The notes beneath the pieces were generated by a model, which was not told where the DNA came from, searched no databases, and worked only from the letters and a program-made list of their open reading frames with translations. This document shows, in pieces, positions 19,301 through 27,866 of a stretch of 64,000 nucleotides of DNA. Made by a program: the position numbers and the translations under genes. Origin of the DNA: Chitinophaga hostae (lineage in GTDB: Bacteria; Bacteroidota; Bacteroidia; Chitinophagales; Chitinophagaceae); contig NZ_JAGTXB010000004.1 of assembly GCF_018224885.1 (NCBI RefSeq), positions 310,001 through 374,000 of the forward strand, read 5' to 3'. Every line of letters begins with the position of its first letter. The first letter of the stretch is position 1.

Positions 19301-20659
19301 GTCGCTGCCGGTCACGGACCTTCTTTTTCCGTTGTAATAATACACCTGGCTGTTATTACTGTAGTCAAAGTTGGAGCGCTCTCCCCAGTCACCGCCCCTG
19401 TTGGTAAACCAGGGATTGCCGGCATATTTATAATATAGTTCCCCGTTGTCCTGGGTACCAATGCTGATCATATCTCTCCTGATAGGACTGTTGGAGGCGT
19501 GATATACCTCTGTGGACGAAAGGCCGTTACTTTTGGGCGTCCAGGTGGTGCCGCCATCGGTGCAAAGCCATACACCGCCATCGTTGTAGTTAAATAGCCG
19601 GGTATTGTTATAAGGGTCTACTTTAATACCATGCATATCTGTATGGATCACGGAAGCCCAGTTAGGTTCCATTTGTGTCCAGGTGCTGCCGCTATTAGTA
19701 CTTTTCCATATGAGGTGGCCTACTACGTATACGGTATTAGCGTTGGCGGGATCTCCGCACATGGCCCAGTTGTAGTTACCCTGACCGGTACTGGTGCTGG
19801 AATAACCATTCAGATTGGGAGAAACGTCGCCTTTTACCTGCGTGAAAGAGGCGCCGCCATCGGTAGATTTGTAAATAACACCGCCTGCGGACCCGTTATT
19901 GGAACCCACCATGCCCACATACACCCGGTTGGAGTCGGCTTTTGTTACCCCCAGCCTGGTGCCATTGGCCCCATTTGTGGGCAGTGTGAGGGTGGTAGCA
20001 GTCCAGGTATCTCCCATATTTTTGGAAGTATAAAACTTACCATCCATGGTAACGGCAAACAGGGTAGAAGTGTTTGTGACTGCTTTAAAAACCATATCGG
20101 TAAACTGACCGCCGATCAGCTGTTGCGACCAGGAAATACCGCCATCGGTGGTTTTCCAGATACCATCGTTGGTGGCGGCTACCAGTACATTGTGATTCGT
20201 GGGCGACATCAGCAGCTCCACAGCCATGCGGGTATCGATGCCGCTGTTAGCCGGCAGCCACGATTGCCCGCCGTCTGTTGTTTTGTAAATGCCCAGGGAA
20301 GTGCCGTAATAGTTGGGGTCACCGGTGCCCAGGTAAATAATCTGGTCGTTGGTATTGTCAATACACACGGAGGCGCAGGAAGCTTTCGGCAGGTCGTCGG
20401 TGCCCTGCAACTGCCAGGTATTGGACGTATCGGTACTTTTCCATAATCCCCACACACTGGTCGCATAAAGAGTACCCGAAGTGGTGGGATGAAATTTCAT
20501 TTGTGTAACGCGGCCTATGCCATTGATCTGACCGGAAGAGTTGACGGGGAAGAGCACCGGTCCTATATTCCGCCAGTTGCCATAATTCTGGGCAAATGCC
20601 GCTGATGATAACAGCAGACAAGCGGATAAGATTAATAAAGGGTATTTACGTATATGCAT
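16385..20659 (-). CDS. Giant T9SS-exported beta-propeller/discoidin protein
   Basis: 1424-aa secreted protein. The signal peptide is MHIRKYPLLILSACLLLSSA. Residues about 25-660 form repeated sortilin/BNR-type blades with Asp-box-like units (GIYKTTDGGQSWLPA, GIWKTTDGGISW, VIYKSTDGGASF, IWKSTNSGSTW). The middle is Ser/Thr-rich and beta-sandwich-like. Residues about 1190-1320 form a discoidin (F5/8 type C) domain (VIDGNINTFWHT, then INAYKVEVSTDSLTWTQV and AKYVKLTA). The last 75 residues are a type A T9SS sorting domain (VKVYPTLLRRGEPVHV, then IQLYDVNGKMM, ELPAGIYIYSI and a basic end). It is likely a cell-surface or secreted carbohydrate-binding or hydrolytic protein. No catalytic residues can be assigned with confidence. 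Confidence 0.85.
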   Translation of the reverse strand: MHIRKYPLLILSACLLLSSAAFAQNYGNWRNIGPVLFPVNSSGQINGIGRVTQMKFHPTTSGTLYATSVWGLWKSTDTSNTWQLQGTDDLPKASCASVCIDNTNDQIIYLGTGDPNYYGTSLGIYKTTDGGQSWLPANSGIDTRMAVELLMSPTNHNVLVAATNDGIWKTTDGGISWSQQLIGGQFTDMVFKAVTNTSTLFAVTMDGKFYTSKNMGDTWTATTLTLPTNGANGTRLGVTKADSNRVYVGMVGSNNGSAGGVIYKSTDGGASFTQVKGDVSPNLNGYSSTSTGQGNYNWAMCGDPANANTVYVVGHLIWKSTNSGSTWTQMEPNWASVIHTDMHGIKVDPYNNTRLFNYNDGGVWLCTDGGTTWTPKSNGLSSTEVYHASNSPIRRDMISIGTQDNGELYYKYAGNPWFTNRGGDWGERSNFDYSNNSQVYYYNGKRRSVTGSDASYNLPFTGTNNMQLEFTPQNVAIAFAADTGLWRSANITAGSPSWTQVASAAEKINAVQISNVNANVVFYVTTNQKVYSSRNATAATPTFTSIAAPAATNVAASITTISSDTNVVYLSCGSRVYRSGDKGNTYTDISGTLPQVNVIRLLEDRYATNETVYLATARGVYYRNKTMNDWGLYSIGLPTVADITDLFAYNTGNADSSELRVSFYGRGVFGTKLNNAITPLISFAATTIGTTAAGTSISGCKPYTDYPVNLTISPAPTGNANVQLVVGSTSSAKQGIDFDVTTNGNFTTPSDTVIFASGQTAPRTVTIRIYGSKTDPSSKFSLLTFSVNGTTNAMANPSAQTARVDITYPDASPVGDSALVNLTYGNGTTGGSASSPFNGTQSDKKAQTIYPASELRAAGIQKGYINSISYHVSSRTVTTISTFQNFNVKVGLTPQVAFTNTVFDNSPLTSVYTGTINVPDTGWIQVPFSQPFYWDGYSNLLIQSCYDNADGSNQGDNLVASISVSGANPTAFQRQTNGAGCTFNAPGYGSTRPNLIINTKPAVTPVASVLNRSTTQYLGPNATVYFSDTSGAIIAKIQNQSGFDYGCTTVKIDRAGSSAAPFWDSTAAHYLASKTVKITPANNNPSGRVSVTLYYNQTEKQGWAAATAQSWDTIKMVKEISNISNVTPGNPYPDGAGGFEVSRDSSGKKGATIYYVSATFNTGLGGFGVGIPGTPPATPGCNTPIPRTQLRISQFDSQETVGESAPVTNVIDGNINTFWHTQWYNSTAPMPHYVSIYLGGAYNLSKLTYTPRQAAVNGRINAYKVEVSTDSLTWTQVATGNFANSTAAQDVVFSPTVKAKYVKLTATSEVNGNAWTSVGELSFTGCPDTSPMLSKTNTLSASNVKVYPTLLRRGEPVHVRNSSPGTILIQLYDVNGKMMKRELLNNSGTIQTNELPAGIYIYSIFNNKTNTRKQIMSGKIIITE

Positions 20660-20708
20660 TTCAGTTATTTCAGATTGATGGGGAAATTAGTTTTCGGTCA
20701 ACGGCTAT

Positions 20709-21227
20709 TTAATAGCGCTGCTGAGAATTACTGGTGTCTTTCTCTTTTTCCTTTTTGTCCCTGGCCTGCTTGGCGTTAATGTTGTTCTTCAGTTCCTTCT
20801 GCTGCTGCCAGATCCGTATCTGCTGGTCCTTGCTGAGAATGGTGCCGTCAGGTTGTACATAGGGAAGTACCTGTCTCCGCCACCACTGGTATTTTTTATA
20901 TGCAAATGCATATTTCTCTGTTTCTTTTCTTTCTGCCGATTCTTTTCGTCTGAATAAGCCCAGAAAGCCACGCTTTCTTTCTGAATTATTTTTCACATCC
21001 AGTATTTCATCTTCTTCCACTGGTAATTCTTTCCCTCTCCAATAATCATTAAATGATTTTTCAATCACGAAGAAGTTGACATTAGGATCATCCATCATGG
21101 CGATCCAATCGGGCGCCTTGGTGCTTTGGCGGGCATGCTGCTGCGCTGATGATGCAATGCCGGAAAGCAGGAGAATCATCAGTAAAGCATAGCGCCATAG
21201 TGATCTTTTTACAAATTGTGTTTTCAT
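20709..21227 (-). CDS. Small secreted protein of unknown function
   Basis: 172 aa from ATG 21227. An open frame from 21326 would run into the ATPase gene and adds non-conserved residues. The signal peptide is SLWRYALLMILLLSGIASSAQQ. The mature part starts APDWIAMMDDPNVNFFVIEKSFNDYWRGKELPVEEDE, followed by a Lys/Arg/Glu-rich stretch and a charged coiled-coil-like tail (LKNNINAKQARDKKEKEKD). No family is recognised. It lies 37 bp after hmuV and 49 bp before the giant T9SS protein, on the same strand, and may connect the two. Confidence 0.65.
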   Translation of the reverse strand: MKTQFVKRSLWRYALLMILLLSGIASSAQQHARQSTKAPDWIAMMDDPNVNFFVIEKSFNDYWRGKELPVEEDEILDVKNNSERKRGFLGLFRRKESAERKETEKYAFAYKKYQWWRRQVLPYVQPDGTILSKDQQIRIWQQQKELKNNINAKQARDKKEKEKDTSNSQQRY

Positions 21228-21264
21228 TTGTGTTGGTTGTTGTGAAGTGGATAAAATATAGTTT

Positions 21265-22038
21265 TCAAAAGGCCAGAAAATACCGGTCATCTTTTTCATA
21301 GACCACCGGTTCCAGCTGGTAAACATTGCGTATGTTCTCTGATGTAAGCACCTGTTCCCGGTTGCCCTGAGCTATTAACTTCCCATGATGTAACAGCAGG
21401 ATGTTGTCGGCGAACCGGGCGGCGATATTAAGATCATGTACCACGCCAACGATAAGCAGATTAGGCTGTTGCAGCAAAGTCTTTAACAATTCCATCAACT
21501 GAAACTGGTAATGCACATCCAGGAAAGTGAGCGGTTCGTCCAGGAACAGATAGCGGCAGGCGCCCGGAATAGGCTCCCATATCTGCGCCATGATACGGGC
21601 AAAGTGTACCCGCTGTTTTTCTCCCCCGGAAAGACTCATATAGTCCCGGTCAGCTAATGTTTCCAGGTGAAAGAGCTGCATCGCTTCCCTGCAATACCTG
21701 GTATCCTTATGACCGGGGTTTTCCCGTACGTGAGGGTATCGCCCCATCATCACCACCTCCCATACTTTTAAAGGAAAAGACAATTCCTGCTGCTGGGAAA
21801 GTGAAGCCCTTATCCGTGCCAGCTCTTTATACCCAATGGCGGAAATATTTTTATCACCATACCGGATAGTACCGGAAGAAGGCCTGATTTGTCCACCCAT
21901 GGCTTTTAATAAAGTGGATTTCCCTGCCCCGTTGGGACCTATTACCAGGTGCAGTTTGCCGGCATCCAACCGGAGGTCGACAGACTGCAACAATAAGGTG
22001 TTCCCCGCTGCATAGGTTAGATGAGATACTGTCAACAT
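21265..22038 (-). CDS. hmuV: Heme ABC transporter ATP-binding protein
   Basis: ATPase of a heme or siderophore importer, 257 aa. Walker A is GPNGAGKSTLLKAMGG (about residues 35-50), the signature is LSGGEKQRVHFARIMAQ, and Walker B is CRYLFLDEPLTFLD followed by the switch VGVVHDLN. It overlaps the permease gene by one base (CATCA: start and stop share a base), indicating translational coupling. The heme assignment comes from the HmuT-like binding protein in the same operon. Cobalamin or siderophore systems share this ATPase type. Confidence 0.88.
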   Translation of the reverse strand: MLTVSHLTYAAGNTLLLQSVDLRLDAGKLHLVIGPNGAGKSTLLKAMGGQIRPSSGTIRYGDKNISAIGYKELARIRASLSQQQELSFPLKVWEVVMMGRYPHVRENPGHKDTRYCREAMQLFHLETLADRDYMSLSGGEKQRVHFARIMAQIWEPIPGACRYLFLDEPLTFLDVHYQFQLMELLKTLLQQPNLLIVGVVHDLNIAARFADNILLLHHGKLIAQGNREQVLTSENIRNVYQLEPVVYEKDDRYFLAF

Positions 22039-23069
22039 CAGTAGTAATATTTTTTTTTCCTTAACAGGAAGATGAAAACAGGTACGCCGGTAACGGAAGT
22101 AACAATCCCAATAGGCAGTTCGGCCGGGCGCAGCAACACTCTTGCGGCGATATCAGCCAGGCTTAACAGGATAGCTCCCGTCAGCGCGCTGCCGATAATC
22201 AGGTAGCGGTTATCGGCCCCTCTCCAGATCCGCATTAAATGAGGAACTACCAATCCTACAAAACTGATCACACCGGTGAAAGAGGTAACCACGGCCACCA
22301 TGATGACATTAATGATCAATATTTCTCTTTTGAGCCGTTGAACGGAAACCCCTGCCAGCATTGCTTCTTCTTCACCGAGTATCAGCAGGTTCAATTGCTT
22401 TGCATAGGAAAGTGAGCGCCAGAAACAGATGGCCAATACAACAGAGGTAATGATCACCGCATGCCAGCTGGCGCCGGAGAGCGTGCCCAGGTTCCAGAAA
22501 GTAATGGAGCGGGCCTGTGGATCGCGGGCTAAGTAAGAAAGAAAGCCGGTGCCACTGAGAAACAAGGCATTAATCGCAATTCCCATCAGTAACAAAGTCC
22601 CGATAACCGCTTTCCCTGTCTGCTTTTTTTCTGATAAGCCGAGTACCAGGAAAGTGGCTATCATGGCGCCGGCGGCGGCCGCAATGGGAAGCGTCCATTC
22701 TCCGGCGTTGAAATGCAGGGATGCTCCCAATACGAAATAAAGCGCCGCTCCAAAAGCCGCGCCACTGGAAGTTCCCACCAGGCCGGGTTCTACAATAGGA
22801 TTCCTGAAAAGCGCCTGCAGTAATACACCGCCTACCGCCAGCGCCGATCCGGCCAGCAAACAGAAAAGCACTCTTGGTAAACGTATCTCCATAAAAATGC
22901 GTTCATTCAAAGAGAGGTCGCTATGCCCCGAGAGGGTTTTACTGAGGGCATCATATATTTCACCGGTACTGATATTAACAGCGCCATAGCAGGCAGATAA
23001 CAATACCGTTAATATCAGTAATACTGCCAGGATCGGATACACGCCACGGTATTGCCTATTTATTTGCAT
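22038..23069 (-). CDS. hmuU: Heme ABC transporter permease (FecCD family)
   Basis: Inner-membrane permease of 343 aa with about ten hydrophobic segments. FecCD-family marks are SLNERIFMEIRLPRVLFCLL, AGSALAVGGVLLQALFRNPI, GTSSGAAFGA, the coupling loop region GISFVGLVVPHLMR-like (here GVISFVGLVVPHLMRIW) and PAELPIGIVTSVTGVPVFIFLL near the end. It overlaps the binding-protein gene by 14 bp and the ATPase gene by 1 bp. Confidence 0.9.
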   Translation of the reverse strand: MQINRQYRGVYPILAVLLILTVLLSACYGAVNISTGEIYDALSKTLSGHSDLSLNERIFMEIRLPRVLFCLLAGSALAVGGVLLQALFRNPIVEPGLVGTSSGAAFGAALYFVLGASLHFNAGEWTLPIAAAAGAMIATFLVLGLSEKKQTGKAVIGTLLLMGIAINALFLSGTGFLSYLARDPQARSITFWNLGTLSGASWHAVIITSVVLAICFWRSLSYAKQLNLLILGEEEAMLAGVSVQRLKREILIINVIMVAVVTSFTGVISFVGLVVPHLMRIWRGADNRYLIIGSALTGAILLSLADIAARVLLRPAELPIGIVTSVTGVPVFIFLLRKKKYYY

Positions 23070-23925
23070 GTATCAGTTTTTGAAAAGCCAGCACATTGGC
23101 GCCTGTGCGTGGCCCCAGGTACACAATATCGTGTTCCTCTATCCTGTAAATACGATGATGAAGCGCCGCTTTCGTGCCGGAAACACCGGGTAGCTCTTTT
23201 ATTTTTTCGAAAGTACCCAGCCTGTCATATCCAAAGTCGGTTAGCAGTATTACATCAGGATCTGCCTGCGCAATAAGCTCTGCGGATACCTGCTGCATAC
23301 CCTTGTCGCCACCAATAGGAATGCTCCCCCCGGCCCATCCCATTAGTTTGGCGGCGGTGCTTTTTTGAGTCAGCGCCAGGTAGATGTTCATGGCGCGTCC
23401 AAAATGAATAATGACTACTTTGGGCGTATCCGTATATTGGTGCGCGTTAGTCAGCGCAAGGGTCATTTCTGCATCCAGTTTTTTACAAAGGCTATCGGCT
23501 TCTGGTTCTTTGTGGAAATAAGCGCCCAGTTGCTGTATCATGGCTTTGTCCTGCGCTATGGTGAATACACTGTCTTTAAAAGTTTTCATAGGGACTTTCA
23601 TCTTTTCCAGTTGGCGCATCACATTTTCCGGCCCTATGTTGTTGTCGTGTATCACCAGCGTTGGATGCTGCGCCAGCAAACCTTCTGCGCTTAAAGCACG
23701 GTGGTAGCCTACTGTGGGCAGCGCTTTGATGGCTGGGGGGTAGGTGCTGGAAAGGTCCACTGCTACCAGGTTCTTTTCCGCTCCCAGTGCGTAAATCACT
23801 TCATTGTATTGTTTGGATAAACAAACAATGCGGATGCTGTCGTTGTGCTGCTGCGTCTGGTGGCCAAATCTTCCGCAGGAAGTAAGCAATATCACGACCC
23901 ATGGAAGGAGGATATTTTTTTTCAT
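23056..23925 (-). CDS. hmuT: Periplasmic heme-binding lipoprotein
   Basis: 289-aa substrate-binding protein of the class III (TroA/BtuF-like) fold. The signal has lipobox LLTSC near residue 17. The segment LPTVGYHRALSAEGLLAQHPTLVI is typical of hemin-binding HmuT proteins (Tyr as likely axial ligand), and GPRTGANVLAFQKLIH near the end also fits. It starts 2 bp after the receptor stop and overlaps hmuU by 14 bp. It should take heme from the outer-membrane receptor to HmuUV. Confidence 0.85.
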   Translation of the reverse strand: MKKNILLPWVVILLTSCGRFGHQTQQHNDSIRIVCLSKQYNEVIYALGAEKNLVAVDLSSTYPPAIKALPTVGYHRALSAEGLLAQHPTLVIHDNNIGPENVMRQLEKMKVPMKTFKDSVFTIAQDKAMIQQLGAYFHKEPEADSLCKKLDAEMTLALTNAHQYTDTPKVVIIHFGRAMNIYLALTQKSTAAKLMGWAGGSIPIGGDKGMQQVSAELIAQADPDVILLTDFGYDRLGTFEKIKELPGVSGTKAALHHRIYRIEEHDIVYLGPRTGANVLAFQKLIHANK

Positions 23926-23927
23926 GA

Positions 23928-26249
23928 TTAAAATTTATAGTTGAGATTAAACCCGCCATACCAGTTGGCTTTATAAGGGCCGGGTAAATAGATATTAGGA
24001 GTGGCGCCGCTGAAGTTGGCGTTCAAAAACACCATCGTGTAATAACGGCTGCTGGTAAGGTTGTTGCCACCGGCAAACACATCCAGCTGAAAATGCTTGC
24101 CGATAGGATGACGGTAGCCCAATTTGGCCTGTAATAACGTATAGGCGTCAGCGTAATGACGATTGTCATAGGTGATCGGCATTTTATCCACAAACTGCCA
24201 GGTGGTATTTAAATAAACACCCCATTTGGAAATGAAATCTATCCCCGCATTGACAAGGTGAGGAGGTACGCCGGAGGCTTTGTTTCCGCTATAGTCAATG
24301 GTTTTGGCATTGTTATTATTGTCGCTCCGGAACTGTTTATAGGTAAAGCTGGAATAAGTATAACTTACGAATGGCTGTATCAGGGAGAATACCTGCGGTT
24401 TTGCCGGGCGTATGGTGTAGGTTACTTCTGCTTCTATACCACGGTTTTGTTGAGCCCCGGCATTGGTGGTCAGGGAATACAGCACAGTGCCGGTATTGTC
24501 TGTTACTGCCTGCGAGGTAAGCTTATCTGTTATCTCCATATCAAATACAGCTATCTGGAACAACAGGTTTTTATGTAGCAGGGTACCTTTGGCGCCGGCT
24601 TCATATTGTACAGATTTTTCGGGTCGTAAGCCTGTATTCACCTGGCTGATCTGTGGAATCACTACCTGTCCGGATACCGGCGGGGAATAGCCTTTACTGA
24701 CACCGGCATATACCGACACATTTTCATTCAGTGATTTCAGCACGCTGATCTGCGGCGTAAGTACCGGCGTAAATGTTTTATGACCCGACTGGTCCTTATG
24801 TGAAGGATTGGCGCTGTTGGTAAGACGGTCGGTGATGCTGTATTCAATGTAATTATTGCTCACACCGGCGATCACCATAAATCCCTGTGGTAACGTCAGT
24901 TCCCATTGGGTGAAAATATTGTACTGCATAGCGGATAATTCAATATCTCCTGTCTGCGCACCAGGGACATTGTTAGCCAGTCCATAGCTTTTTTTGAAAG
25001 AATTTGTTTTCTGGTATTCAGCGCCTATGCTCCCATTCAGGGTAATGGCACGACCGGTGAAATTAAGCCCGAATGCAGTGCGTGCGCCGATGTTCTGGGC
25101 AAGGTTACTGGATAGTCCTACTGCAAAGGCCTGCGATTGTTTGTACCCGGTAAACCAGGCGCTGCTGAGGTTACTGACGTGTTTGGAAAACTGGTAGTTG
25201 TGGGAAATTCCGGCGCGATAAGATTCGAAAGATACATAGCCTTTGTTTTTCAGATAGGGTACTTCCCCGGTATCTTTTCGTTGTGCAAACTGTATGCTGT
25301 CCAGTTGCCCGGCAAGCTGGTCGTTGGAATTGTTATAGGCAGCATAAACAGACAGGGTTTGTTTATCATTACTATGAAAATCTCCGATAAAGGAAACAAA
25401 GTCTTTTTTGGAGCCGCTTTGTATGCGGTAGCTGTCGTAGTTCTGGTGGCCGTAGTTAAGCATAACAGACGATTTTTCATCTGCGTATTCTATCCTGGTA
25501 TTAGTTCTGAACAGGCCATAGCTTCCCGCCAGCGCTTCCTGCGAGATGCGGGTGCCGTAGGTGGCAGGTTTCAGTGTGTACATTTTCAATACACCACCAA
25601 TACCGCTGCCATACAAACTGGAGGCGGGTCCTTTGATCACTTCCACTTTCCCTAATATAGAGAAATCAATATCATCCAGGATGGTAGTGCCTTCCGCATC
25701 GGTGACGGGAATGCCATTCAGATAAGCTTTGTAGCCGGTACCATTAAAATTGGTACCATTGCCATATCCCCGGATGGTAATACGCTGGCCCCCGGACATC
25801 GTTCTTTTTTCCATCCGTACACCGGGTACCAGGTTCAGCGAATTTTCGAGAAAGAGACCGTCGTTCCGGTGCAGGTCCTGCCGGGTGAGTATGGATACAG
25901 ATTTCGGTTGCAACAGATCAGTGTTGGACTTGCCGGCATTGACCATTACTTCGTTTAGGGTATAGGATGCAGCGGTAAGCCCTATCATCAGTTGTGTACT
26001 GCTATTTTTAGCCGGGATCGTTTGGGCATCATATCCCATAGCCGTTACCGTTATAGTACAGTTGGAACAGTCTATGCTGAAACTGCCGTTTATGTCTGTT
26101 GAAGCCAGCAGCTTGCCATTAGAATACAGCCCCGCGCCTTTGATCGGCGTCTGTGCATAGATATCATATACCTTTCCATGTATTCCCTGTTGGGCATAGC
26201 TATGGAGCGACAGTACCGTCGCCAGTAAACAATTGATCAGGATTTTCAT
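23928..26249 (-). CDS. TonB-dependent heme/iron receptor
   Basis: 773-aa outer-membrane receptor. Signal peptide ends at SYAQ (residue 19). A carboxypeptidase-regulatory-like domain (GIHGKVYDIYAQTPIKGAGLY) spans about 22-95. The plug contains LNLVPGVRMEKRTMSGGQRITIRG, then AYLNGIPVTDAEG and VEVIKGPASSLYGSGIGGVL, and the barrel ends WYGGFNLNYKF. It is first in the hmuTUV operon, so heme or a heme-carrier complex is the best substrate guess. A siderophore cannot be excluded from sequence alone. Confidence 0.88.
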   Translation of the reverse strand: MKILINCLLATVLSLHSYAQQGIHGKVYDIYAQTPIKGAGLYSNGKLLASTDINGSFSIDCSNCTITVTAMGYDAQTIPAKNSSTQLMIGLTAASYTLNEVMVNAGKSNTDLLQPKSVSILTRQDLHRNDGLFLENSLNLVPGVRMEKRTMSGGQRITIRGYGNGTNFNGTGYKAYLNGIPVTDAEGTTILDDIDFSILGKVEVIKGPASSLYGSGIGGVLKMYTLKPATYGTRISQEALAGSYGLFRTNTRIEYADEKSSVMLNYGHQNYDSYRIQSGSKKDFVSFIGDFHSNDKQTLSVYAAYNNSNDQLAGQLDSIQFAQRKDTGEVPYLKNKGYVSFESYRAGISHNYQFSKHVSNLSSAWFTGYKQSQAFAVGLSSNLAQNIGARTAFGLNFTGRAITLNGSIGAEYQKTNSFKKSYGLANNVPGAQTGDIELSAMQYNIFTQWELTLPQGFMVIAGVSNNYIEYSITDRLTNSANPSHKDQSGHKTFTPVLTPQISVLKSLNENVSVYAGVSKGYSPPVSGQVVIPQISQVNTGLRPEKSVQYEAGAKGTLLHKNLLFQIAVFDMEITDKLTSQAVTDNTGTVLYSLTTNAGAQQNRGIEAEVTYTIRPAKPQVFSLIQPFVSYTYSSFTYKQFRSDNNNNAKTIDYSGNKASGVPPHLVNAGIDFISKWGVYLNTTWQFVDKMPITYDNRHYADAYTLLQAKLGYRHPIGKHFQLDVFAGGNNLTSSRYYTMVFLNANFSGATPNIYLPGPYKANWYGGFNLNYKF

Positions 26250-26970
26250 CGGGTGTTAATTTGGATTTTTTGTAAGAATTTTAACGTGTATACGATGCCG
26301 TTAGACATAGCCATGCTACAGCCTATAGCCGGGAAGTAAATTTTTTCATTGCTTATATATGATTTGGTTAATTACATGAATAACATAATTAAAAGTTGAT
26401 AAAGGCAACTTGTATCAGTTCATTTGTTCACAGCAAGTCGGGTTCACGGAGTCTTTTGGTTCATAGAAATATCTTTCCTGTGCGGTACGGCATAATTACA
26501 ATAGTGCTCAAGTTTATTTCTCTCGTTGTGCTGATGTATCTAACCTGTTTTAGGGTTACTTTTCCCGTGGTATTCAGGTATTTTAAACAAGGTTTTTTTG
26601 CTGATCGTTTAGATTCGGCTTCAGAAATTGGTCGTCGTTTATGTTCAAATAAAGCTAATAAAAAAAATTATCTGATGATAGTCTTTTTTCCTTTGTTTAT
26701 TTTTTATGACAATCATGGATAATTCTGAAAAGAAATTATCATGTAAATGTAATCGGTTGTGCCGGCACTCAAGGGGATTATGCCATCATTCAGGCTTAAC
26801 GCCACGGCATATGCAAGACTGATCTGCATATATATCGCAGTACGCAACATTCATCATATTCCTGAACGAAAAAGTGAAGTAATCCATTATTTGTAGTAAT
26901 ATTAAGGTTGAGTGCGGGTGTTTGATGCGTTTGGTTTTTAATCAACCGTTTTGATTATAAGTTCCTTCCT
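26250..26970. other. Long AT-rich divergent intergenic region
   Basis: About 720 bp between the heme receptor (minus) and a membrane protein (plus). It should contain both promoters. A 108-codon open frame at 26396-26722 has no family features and a composition typical of non-coding DNA, so it is not called. No Fur-like palindrome, riboswitch or RNA gene was recognised. Confidence 0.5.
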
Positions 26971-27576
26971 ATGATTGATTTTAAAGTGATCCACCGGAGA
27001 TCCGGACAAGTGCTGGCAGTTTTTATTTTGCTCCATATTACCAACCATCTTTTTTCGTTGGGTGGCCCGGAGCTTCATGCAACGGTAATGACTGCTTTAC
27101 GCAAAATTTACCGCTTTCCCCCGGTGGAATGCCTGTTATTGTTATGCGTCGCCATCCAGATTTTTTCCGGTTTGTTGTTGATTTTTAAGAAAAGTGAGAG
27201 AAAGATATCGGCGCCACAGGTCATCCAAAGGGTAAGCGGTTTTTACCTGGCAGCTTTTATGTGTAATCATATCCGGGCGGTAATGATGGGCCGGTTTGTC
27301 TGGAAAGTGGAAACCGGGTTTCAATTCGCCGCCGGAGGCGCAGCCCATTTGCCATCTGCCTATTTCTTTATACCATATTATTTTCTTTCCGTTGTAGCAG
27401 TATTCTTCCACGTTGCCAGCATTCATTATATAAAAAGCAACGACCTGCTTGTTCATCTGCCTGACAGCAATATACCTGCCGCCAAAAGAAGAATCAAAGT
27501 TGCAGCGTTGACAATTGCGTCCGTGGGCGTTGTTACAGCAGTGTGTATAATCGGCGCTATGGTAAAGTATGGATAA
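26971..27576 (+). CDS. Multi-helix membrane protein, succinate dehydrogenase cytochrome b-like
   Basis: 201 aa with five hydrophobic helices. The N-terminal HRRSGQVLAVFILLHITNHL resembles the heme-ligating first helix of fumarate reductase/succinate dehydrogenase cytochrome b subunits. Further His residues lie in or near helices (AAFMCNHIRAVMMGRFVW, VVAVFFHVASIHYIK). No flavoprotein or iron-sulfur subunit gene is adjacent, so a complex II role is unlikely here. It may be a stand-alone di-heme membrane protein. The family call is tentative. Confidence 0.6.
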   Translation: MIDFKVIHRRSGQVLAVFILLHITNHLFSLGGPELHATVMTALRKIYRFPPVECLLLLCVAIQIFSGLLLIFKKSERKISAPQVIQRVSGFYLAAFMCNHIRAVMMGRFVWKVETGFQFAAGGAAHLPSAYFFIPYYFLSVVAVFFHVASIHYIKSNDLLVHLPDSNIPAAKRRIKVAALTIASVGVVTAVCIIGAMVKYG

Positions 27577-27866
27577 AGAAAGCGCGACTTTTTTGCTTTA
27601 TGCCAGTAATCGCCTGTTACGGTTTCTACTCAGTGGAAACGGTCAGCCTCCTTCCGCGTTGCTACTGAAACAAACATATTGCAAACCTTGATAAAATTAA
27701 ACAGTATAATTCCATAAATTTACGAATAGGTTACCCGTTTAATTGAAATTGGAACACCCGGAATACAGAGACTACCCTGATTTATTAGTAAAGGACCGTA
27801 AGGCTATCAGAAAAAATGCAAGTCCGGGAAACAGACCCTAAAAACATTCATTTCATTTATAGCATT

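Noticed and set aside
26250..26400. Fur box or riboswitch before the heme receptor
   Set aside because: No sequence close to a Fur palindrome or to a known cobalamin or other riboswitch core could be recognised.
26396..26722. 108-codon plus-strand frame between the heme receptor and the membrane protein
   Set aside because: No family motif, Phe/Ile/Val-rich translation typical of AT-rich non-coding DNA, and it fills a region expected to hold promoters.
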